From the NCBI GenBank assembly GCA_020053845.1, contig JAGVMI010000100.1:1-11848 (forward strand): DNA of 11,848 bases, given 5' to 3'. A program made the position numbers and the translations under genes. Of this stretch, positions 6,872 through 11,848 are shown piece after piece. Position 1 is the stretch's first letter. Every line of letters starts with the position of its first letter. The notes under the pieces are model-generated. The model worked only from the letters and a program-made list of their open reading frames with translations. It was not told the DNA's origin and did not search any database. This DNA comes from Candidatus Babeliales bacterium. GTDB taxonomy: Bacteria > Babelota > Babeliae > Babelales > Vermiphilaceae.

Positions 6872-8209
6872 ATGTCTCTGATTATTATTCGCCATTTTTT
6901 GCACAGTGTGCGCTGGAGCGCAGTAGAAGTAGTGGGCTACCACTTGCTTTTGGCTGCACATCACACGATTCTTTTCAGAACAGTAACTCCCGCATTTTAC
7001 GGAATTGTAGGGACGACGTTTTCCCTGGTTTACCTTATAGCTTTCATAGCAGACATGGGACTTGAAGCATCTCTAAGTGCTTTTTTGAGTAGATGGACGC
7101 TGAACGCACAAGAAGCGCGGCACTTTCTCATCAAAAGTTTTGTGCCTACGTGCGTGGTCTGGATACTTGCCTGCACATGCCTCGTACTTTTCAAGTACAT
7201 AGCAGGATCAGATGTCGGGGAGCTCATAGGGTACATTATTATCCTATCGGGAATCGAAGCGTTGCGCAGACCCCTCAAGACGATGCACCAGCTCATATTC
7301 CAAGGACACATTGTAGCACTTACCGAAGTTGCCATGCTTGTTACCTACCTTATGTGCGTATGGGGATGGTATTTTTTGCACCAATCGATAACACCTGCAG
7401 TGATCTTTATTCCCTTTATAGTCCTTGCGGGCATATCCTGCGCTGTGCTTGCGTATGCTTTTTATGGCTACTATACAACACTGCCGCAGTACGACACCCC
7501 TGATCACGCAGAATCGGGAGCAACAATTATCAAGCAGCGCTTTTTCAATGCGCTTGCCCAGGTAAGCATACTTCCATTCTCAAGCAATTTTCTCGTACCA
7601 CTTTTTGCCTACCAGTTTGGTGCGGTGTACGCAGGTATGCTCAAACTCGCAAGTAATCTGGTGCACAATGGGGCAACCATTATCACCAAAGTACTCAACA
7701 CATCAAGCAGAGTTGGCTTTGCACATGCCAAGAACCTGAGCCACGAATCTCAAGTAGCCTTGTTTAGCCTGATCACTGCCGCATTATATAACTCACTCTA
7801 TGCACTTCTTATTTTTTGTATCATCAATCACCAAATGATTTTCGATTGGTGCAACATACATGATCAAGCAAGTGCACTTATCGTAACGCTCTTCTTCATC
7901 ATCTTAGTAACTGACACGATAGCACTGACCTACGAAAAGCTTTTCGAAACGAAAGCCCAAGCGGGAACGCTCAGCATTATCTACATCATTGGCTGCATAC
8001 TAGCACTTGCAATTGGTATGGCATCTGAGCATATATCACCGGTGCTCACCTTATTACTCCTTGCTCTGGTAAGGGTATCAACGTGCGCCTTACTTGCAGG
8101 GCTCTCATTGCACATGTGGCGGCTTGCAATGTCTTACACCATGCAGCCGGCAGTATTTTTTGCCACGATCATCGTATCGCTCGCCGTGAAATTGATTTCA
8201 GCGCGTTAA
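6872..8209 (+). CDS. Polytopic membrane protein, MOP/Wzx flippase-like
   Basis: The 445-aa protein is almost entirely hydrophobic, with roughly 10-12 membrane segments, for example about 43-62, 93-112, 118-130, 150-168, 174-200, 299-320, 334-353, 366-383, 390-412 and 426-442. Charged residues fall in the short connecting loops. The layout fits the MOP superfamily (Wzx or MurJ-type lipid-linked sugar flippases), but I see no diagnostic motif, so the function is tentative. Points shared with the protein encoded at 8494-9945 are the segment around ADMGLEASLSA (about 60-70), the central region (about 224-288), and YEKLFE (about 354-359). It starts with ATG 11 bases after a -10 box and has no recognisable ribosome binding site; a GTG at codon 21 is an alternative start. 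It is divergent from carD and is followed after 15 bases by a small basic ORF. Confidence 0.7.
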   Translation: MSLIIIRHFLHSVRWSAVEVVGYHLLLAAHHTILFRTVTPAFYGIVGTTFSLVYLIAFIADMGLEASLSAFLSRWTLNAQEARHFLIKSFVPTCVVWILACTCLVLFKYIAGSDVGELIGYIIILSGIEALRRPLKTMHQLIFQGHIVALTEVAMLVTYLMCVWGWYFLHQSITPAVIFIPFIVLAGISCAVLAYAFYGYYTTLPQYDTPDHAESGATIIKQRFFNALAQVSILPFSSNFLVPLFAYQFGAVYAGMLKLASNLVHNGATIITKVLNTSSRVGFAHAKNLSHESQVALFSLITAALYNSLYALLIFCIINHQMIFDWCNIHDQASALIVTLFFIILVTDTIALTYEKLFETKAQAGTLSIIYIIGCILALAIGMASEHISPVLTLLLLALVRVSTCALLAGLSLHMWRLAMSYTMQPAVFFATIIVSLAVKLISAR

Positions 8210-8224
8210 AATAGGCATTTTGCT

Positions 8225-8461
8225 ATGGCACCGTCAAATACAGCACGATCAGAAGAGCACAAGCGCACAATGTCTGCAACGTATACACGATCAGCACGCT
8301 CGAAGAATAAACGCAAACGAGAATCGATCATAGCGCACAATTTCTTTGAAAGCCATACCAAACATCGTCGATCTTCATCAAAACGTTTTAAGGCGTTAGC
8401 GGATAGAATTAACTCACCGCTAACACAATGTTACAAACAGCAACAATGTGATAACCTATAA
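8225..8461 (+). CDS. Small basic hypothetical protein
   Basis: I do not recognise this 78-aa ORF. It is hydrophilic and strongly basic (many Arg, Lys, Ser and His; for example TRSARSKNKRKRESI near residues 21-35 and KHRRSSSKRFKAL near 46-58). It has no membrane segment or signal peptide. It begins 15 bases after the first flippase-like gene and ends 32 bases before the second, on the same strand, so it would be co-transcribed. The ribosome binding site is poor. The 3' part is overlaid by a perfect palindrome AAAACGTTTT (8380-8389) and an 8-bp inverted repeat (8395-8424). A basic nucleic-acid- or phospholipid-binding protein is possible, but the frame could also be non-coding spacer with structure. 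The codons are compatible with the neighbouring genes, which gives only weak support. Confidence 0.42.
   Translation: MAPSNTARSEEHKRTMSATYTRSARSKNKRKRESIIAHNFFESHTKHRRSSSKRFKALADRINSPLTQCYKQQQCDNL
8395..8424 (+). repeat. Perfect 8-bp inverted repeat with 14-base loop
   Basis: GTTAGCGG (8395-8402) is the exact reverse complement of CCGCTAAC (8417-8424), separated by an A/T-rich 14-base loop. The palindrome AAAACGTTTT (8380-8389) sits 5 bases upstream. No U-run follows on either strand, so it is not a standard intrinsic terminator. It may be a processing site, an operator or an mRNA structure limiting read-through to the second flippase-like gene. Confidence 0.5.
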
Positions 8462-8493
8462 CGGTAGATAATGTACAAGCGTATAGGCACCCT

Positions 8494-9945
8494 ATGAACC
8501 AGTCTCAACTTCTCGATGCATTCTCCTCCGCATGCAACTGGAATGCCTTCCTCTATAGCTTCTACCGTATATTATATACCGGACTATCATACCTCCTTTT
8601 TTACACACTACCCCCCGACGCCTTTGCGGCTCGGGCAACCTTATCAAGCATCATCTTCATCACCGTCCTCTGGACCGATGCCGGACTGCAAAAATCTCTC
8701 CCGCACTTTGCACCCCATTTTATTTCATCACGATCGACTTTCTACCAGCTTGCACGAACAGTATGTCTCTTTCGTATCGCCATCGCAGCACTTGCAGCAC
8801 CACTGGTAGCGTACTTAGTCGCTCAGACGGCACACGCATTACTCCACACTCATGTTACCGCGTACACATGCATCGCGCTTGCGCTTTTTGCAGCAGAGTC
8901 ATTCGTAGCTACTATTCGCTTGTTATATCACAGTCAGTTTTGGAACAAGCAGTTCAATCTCATCGAAACAGCGCACACAACCATCGAGATGCTGATCGAT
9001 TTTATTATCGTGATGAGATGCACTGATCCTAATACTATCGTAATGGGCGTACTGATCACACGTGTAGTGGTGCGTGTAAGTACAACGATTGTGTCGCTCA
9101 TATCGCTTGCACCATTATTACAATCTTTGCCACCAAGCTGCCAAAGCGATGAAGCGATACATTTTACACGGCCATTTTTCAAGCATTCATTTGTTATGTG
9201 GGTAACAAGTGTTGTAAAGAGCCTCTCGGAGCGTAATTTCATCATACCATGTTTAACGCATATACTTGGTGCACAGCAGGCGAGTATATATAAGGTAGCA
9301 AATGATGGGGCATTGTTATTTTATCGTGTCATCATCAAAACCATTGGCTCTAATGACACCGCATTGTTATCTCATGCACATCATCGAGATACGAAATCGA
9401 TCGACGTTGCATTCACAAAACTTACGACACGCATAGCAGGGCTGGTCTTTCCCCTTTTAGGGTTAGTGGTATCATTCGTGGTATTTCTCTATAGATCTGC
9501 TTCACAGGAATTGGTAAGCAGTATGATTTTCCAACTATTTACCATTATAGTCATAGGATTCTTCATAGAGACGCTCATCATGTCGTACGAGCGTTTAGTT
9601 GAGGTGCATAGAGATTACCGTTCTTTGGTATATACGCATGTGCCTTACCTATGCATCGCCCTTCTCTTTGTTTCCCCTATAGTGACGTATATTGGTTTAT
9701 ATGGGTGTATCTTTTTAGTGCATGTCGTTCGATTGGTTAGTTTATTGATTGCGCTGTTATTTGCGCGTCGTATTGCCTTTGTTCGTTTCCCTCTGCGCTT
9801 TGCTTTGTTACTCAGTTGTGTCTGTTTAATTGGTATGCCTTCCCTTATAATGATCATTCCTTATTGTTACATAGTACGTATTAATGAGTATGTGTGTTGG
9901 TGTGGGGTGTATGCTCGCATGGGTTTAGGGTCGCATTCCAGGTGA
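8494..9945 (+). CDS. Polytopic membrane protein, diverged paralogue of the upstream flippase-like gene
   Basis: The 483-aa protein has about a dozen hydrophobic segments, for example about 21-39, 50-62, 92-112, 122-137, 163-173, 183-204, 311-333, 343-362, 380-402 and 405-423, followed by others in the last 60 residues. It aligns by eye with the upstream protein: TDAGLQKSLPHF (about 61-72) with ADMGLEASLSAF, ASIYKVANDGALLFYRVI (about 263-280) with AGMLKLASNLVHNGATII, and YERLVE (about 365-370) with YEKLFE. The pair therefore arose by an old duplication, and the function is probably the same class (MOP/Wzx-like lipid-linked sugar export), though unproven. The last part has a Cys-rich hydrophobic stretch (YCYIVRINEYVCWCG). 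Codon choice changes along the gene, from mostly C-ending at the 5' end to mostly T-ending after about 9.6 kb. The ribosome binding site is weak (AGG 6 bases upstream). Confidence 0.68.
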   Translation: MNQSQLLDAFSSACNWNAFLYSFYRILYTGLSYLLFYTLPPDAFAARATLSSIIFITVLWTDAGLQKSLPHFAPHFISSRSTFYQLARTVCLFRIAIAALAAPLVAYLVAQTAHALLHTHVTAYTCIALALFAAESFVATIRLLYHSQFWNKQFNLIETAHTTIEMLIDFIIVMRCTDPNTIVMGVLITRVVVRVSTTIVSLISLAPLLQSLPPSCQSDEAIHFTRPFFKHSFVMWVTSVVKSLSERNFIIPCLTHILGAQQASIYKVANDGALLFYRVIIKTIGSNDTALLSHAHHRDTKSIDVAFTKLTTRIAGLVFPLLGLVVSFVVFLYRSASQELVSSMIFQLFTIIVIGFFIETLIMSYERLVEVHRDYRSLVYTHVPYLCIALLFVSPIVTYIGLYGCIFLVHVVRLVSLLIALLFARRIAFVRFPLRFALLLSCVCLIGMPSLIMIIPYCYIVRINEYVCWCGVYARMGLGSHSR

Positions 9946-10310
9946 TATAGTCCAAGCGAAGGTGATAGTGCATTCCCTATAATGGGTATATTCCTCTTTC
10001 TTTTCCTTCTCTCCTAGCTTCCTTTATTTATCCTTTACTATTTCCCCCTATTTCTCCTTCCCTTTCCCCCTAAACTCTTTTCCCCATTTTCACGAAGATG
10101 AGCCCACGAGCCCTGTGTCCCCGAGCGAATGCGATGGGTGCAAGGGCGAGGGGGTGAGGCGGAGTGCTGCGGCGCGCGAAGGGCTGAAGGGGGCATACGG
10201 AAGAAGAAATAAAGAAAGGTTATGCGAAGTGAATGCTGGCAGCTAAGTATTAGTGTAAAATATGGCTCAGGAAAGTTGAGTGTAGGTGACTAAAATAAGG
10301 TGAGCGTGAT

Positions 10311-10340
10311 TTGACACTAATCCCCGACATCCTCTATAAT
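10311..10340 (+). promoter_or_regulatory. Consensus sigma-70 promoter of dnaK
   Basis: TTGACA (10311-10316) and TATAAT (10335-10340) both match the vegetative consensus at all six positions, with an 18-base spacer. Transcription should begin near 10347, giving a leader of about 57 bases before the dnaK ATG. There is no sigma-32-type promoter and no CIRCE element (TTAGCACTC-9-GAGTGCTAA) in the leader, so expression looks strong and constitutive unless the adjacent hairpin acts as an operator. Confidence 0.85.
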
Positions 10341-10346
10341 TTAAGC

Positions 10347-10364
10347 AGGCATAATCGCATGCCT
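10347..10364 (+). promoter_or_regulatory. Hairpin or operator at the dnaK transcription start
   Basis: AGGCAT (10347-10352) and ATGCCT (10359-10364) form a perfect 6-bp inverted repeat with a 6-base spacer. It begins at the predicted first transcribed base, so as RNA it would be a 5'-terminal stem-loop that could protect the transcript. As DNA it could be a repressor site overlapping the start point. It does not resemble CIRCE. Confidence 0.45.
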
Positions 10365-10403
10365 CATAACATGGAAATCAAACCCTATATAAAGAGGTAC
10401 ACC

Positions 10404-11848
10404 ATGGGCAAAATTATAGGAATTGATCTCGGTACCACCAACTCCGTTGTATCATTCATGGAAGGTGGAGCTCCAAAAGTAATCCCTAATAAAGAAGGCG
10501 ATAACACCACCCCTTCCATCGTTGCATTTACCAAAGATGGCAAAAGGCTCGTGGGCACCCTCGCAAAACGCCAAGCGGTAACCAATCCTGAAAACACCAT
10601 CTCCTCTGCAAAACGATTCATTGGCAAAAAGTACAATGAAATTGCGGGCGAAGCAAAACGCATGCCCTACAAAGTAGTTGCACGCGAAAATGGTGATGCA
10701 GGAATAGAAATTCAAGGCAAAGCATACTCGCCACAAGAAATAGCAGCATCTGTACTCAATCACCTCAAGCAAATCGCAGAAGATTACTTGGGCGAAAAAG
10801 TAACAGAAGCAGTTATTACAGTACCCGCATACTTCAACGATTCACAACGCCAAGCAACCAAAGATGCTGGTAAGATTGCAGGATTGGAAGTAAAGCGTAT
10901 CATCAACGAACCAACAGCTGCAGCTCTCGCATACGGCGCTGATAAAAAGAAGAGCGGCAAGATTGCTGTATTCGATTTCGGCGGCGGTACATTTGACGTT
11001 TCCATTCTTGACATAAGTGACGGCGTCATCGAAGTGAAGTCAACAAACGGCGATACACAATTAGGCGGCGACGACATTGATCTTGTATTACTTGATTACA
11101 TGATCGCTGAATTCAAAAAAGAATCTGGCATTGATTTACATCAAGATAAGATGGCATTGCAACGTCTGAAAGAAGCGGCTGAGAAGGCTAAAAAAGAGCT
11201 TTCAACATTGCACGAAACAGAAATTAATTTGCCATACATTACCGCAGATGCAACGGGGCCTAAGCATCTCACTATGAAAATATCTCGTGCAAAACTTGAG
11301 TCACTCTGCTCAGATATTTTCAGACGCTTACTCGAACCATGCAAAAAGGCGTTATCAGACGCAGACATGTCTGCAAAGGATATCGACGAAGTTATCTTGG
11401 TAGGTGGTTCAACACGAATCCCTAAAGTGCAACAACTGGTAAAAGACTTCTTTGGTAAAGAGCCAAATCGCTCAGTAAACCCAGATGAAGTAGTTGCTGA
11501 TGGTGCAGCTATCCAAGGTGGCGTACTTGCAGGCGAAGTAACTGATGTACTTTTGCTTGATGTTACTCCGCTCTCATTAGGTATCGAAACCTACGGCGGT
11601 ATTGCAACCCGTCTTATCGAGCGCAACACCACAATCCCAACCAAGAAATCACAGGTATTCTCAACCGCTGAAGATAACCAAACAGCAGTTGATATCCGTG
11701 TAGTACAAGGTGAGCGTGAGTTTGCTAAAGACAATAAATCGCTCGGCCAATTCAGGCTCGATGGCATCCCTGCAGCTCCACGTGGCGTACCACAAATCGA
11801 AGTAACATTCGATATCGATGCTAATGGTATCGTGCACGTATCTGCAAA
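10404..11848 (+). CDS. dnaK: Molecular chaperone DnaK (Hsp70), N-terminal 481 residues
   Basis: The frame opens at ATG 10404, with GAGG about 8 bases upstream, and stays open to the window edge. It gives 481 codons of a protein usually about 610-640 aa. The nucleotide-binding domain shows GIDLGTTNS (6-14, phosphate 1), [19 protein letters not shown] (138-156), [12 protein letters not shown] (167-178), [11 protein letters not shown] (190-200, phosphate 2) and [10 protein letters not shown] (331-340, adenosine). The linker [10 protein letters not shown] (382-391) and the start of the substrate-binding domain ([22 protein letters not shown]) follow. DnaK binds exposed hydrophobic peptides in an ATP-driven cycle with DnaJ and GrpE in the cytoplasm. 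Small deviations from common sequences include Phe for Leu in FDFGGGTFD and GGDDID for GGEDFD. It lies behind the structured spacer and a consensus promoter, apparently starting a new transcription unit. Confidence 0.98.
   Translation, partial: MGKIIGIDLGTTNSVVSFMEGGAPKVIPNKEGDNTTPSIVAFTKDGKRLVGTLAKRQAVTNPENTISSAKRFIGKKYNEIAGEAKRMPYKVVARENGDAGIEIQGKAYSPQEIAASVLNHLKQIAEDYLGEKVTEAVITVPAYFNDSQRQATKDAGKIAGLEVKRIINEPTAAALAYGADKKKSGKIAVFDFGGGTFDVSILDISDGVIEVKSTNGDTQLGGDDIDLVLLDYMIAEFKKESGIDLHQDKMALQRLKEAAEKAKKELSTLHETEINLPYITADATGPKHLTMKISRAKLESLCSDIFRRLLEPCKKALSDADMSAKDIDEVILVGGSTRIPKVQQLVKDFFGKEPNRSVNPDEVVADGAAIQGGVLAGEVTDVLLLDVTPLSLGIETYGGIATRLIERNTTIPTKKSQVFSTAEDNQTAVDIRVVQGEREFAKDNKSLGQFRLDGIPAAPRGVPQIEVTFDIDANGIVHVSA

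Larger units (their letters stand above)
9946..10403. other. Gene-free region with pyrimidine tract, GC-rich island and purine tract
   Basis: I see no convincing gene in these 458 bases. Positions 9991-10090 are 89 percent pyrimidine on the plus strand. Positions 10094-10200 form a GC-rich island unlike the surroundings, and 10141-10220 is 78 percent purine. CTTTATTT (10022-10029) is exactly complementary to AAATAAAG (10207-10214), with further imperfect pairing on both sides. AGCCCT (10109-10114) can pair with AGGGCT (10180-10185) inside it. This would give a long closing stem around a GC-rich core. G-runs occur on the plus strand in the island and on the minus strand in the pyrimidine tract. 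The dnaK promoter lies at the right end. A structured RNA, an interspersed repeat or a replication/termination structure are all possible; nothing familiar (SRP RNA, RNase P RNA, tmRNA) was recognised. Confidence 0.5.

Noticed and set aside
9978..9983. TATAAT resembling a -10 box just after the second flippase-like gene
   Set aside because: No acceptable -35 box lies 16-19 bases upstream and no gene follows at a sensible distance; the CCC/GGG bases flanking it are too short to be a terminator.
10038..10196. A 52-codon minus-strand open frame through the GC-rich island
   Set aside because: There is no ribosome binding site. The translation is Pro/Arg/Ser/Gly-rich low-complexity sequence that the GC- and purine-rich DNA would give by chance, and several frames are open there. 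If the island proves to be a multi-copy repeat, such frames could appear as false genes elsewhere.

Overview
The window is bacterial and consists of a long leftward (minus-strand) gene cluster from about 6.73 kb to 1, and a rightward (plus-strand) half from 6.87 kb to the end. Base composition is moderate. A transmembrane SPOR-domain protein and a PpiD-type periplasmic chaperone point to a diderm (Gram-negative-type) envelope. The divergent but complete housekeeping proteins and the gene order fit a deep-branching, possibly host-associated lineage such as Candidatus Dependentiae (TM6). That placement is an inference from overall flavour and was not tested by comparison.

Leftward cluster, in transcription order: carD (RNA polymerase-binding regulator), miaA (tRNA dimethylallyltransferase), a SPOR-domain membrane protein, a PpiD/SurA-like membrane-anchored peptidyl-prolyl isomerase, recA, infC (IF-3), rpmI (L35), rplT (L20), and the first 37 codons of a coiled-coil, ZapB-like protein that runs off the left edge. 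Most junctions are tight. miaA-SPOR has 8 nt, ppiD-recA overlap as ATGA, recA-infC has 8 nt and infC-rpmI 11 nt, so this reads as one operon linking transcription, tRNA modification, envelope maintenance, recombination and translation. The two looser gaps near the end hold structure: rpmI-rplT has a hairpin and a six-codon mini-ORF, and rplT-ZapB-like has a near-consensus sigma-70 promoter.

Rightward half: two polytopic membrane proteins (445 and 483 aa) look like diverged paralogues of the MOP/Wzx-type flippase fold. They flank a small, very basic ORF (78 aa) that contains a perfect 8-bp inverted repeat. Next comes a 458-bp gene-free stretch. It holds a 100-base pyrimidine tract, a GC-rich island and a purine tract that can partly pair with the pyrimidine tract. 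The window ends in the first 481 codons of dnaK (Hsp70). dnaK is preceded by a perfect-consensus sigma-70 promoter (TTGACA, 18-base spacer, TATAAT) with a 6-bp hairpin lying at the predicted transcription start.

No tRNA, rRNA, CRISPR array, insertion sequence or phage gene was recognised. The least explained parts are the structured island at 10.0-10.2 kb, the flippase-like pair with its small basic ORF, and the leader between rpmI and rplT.
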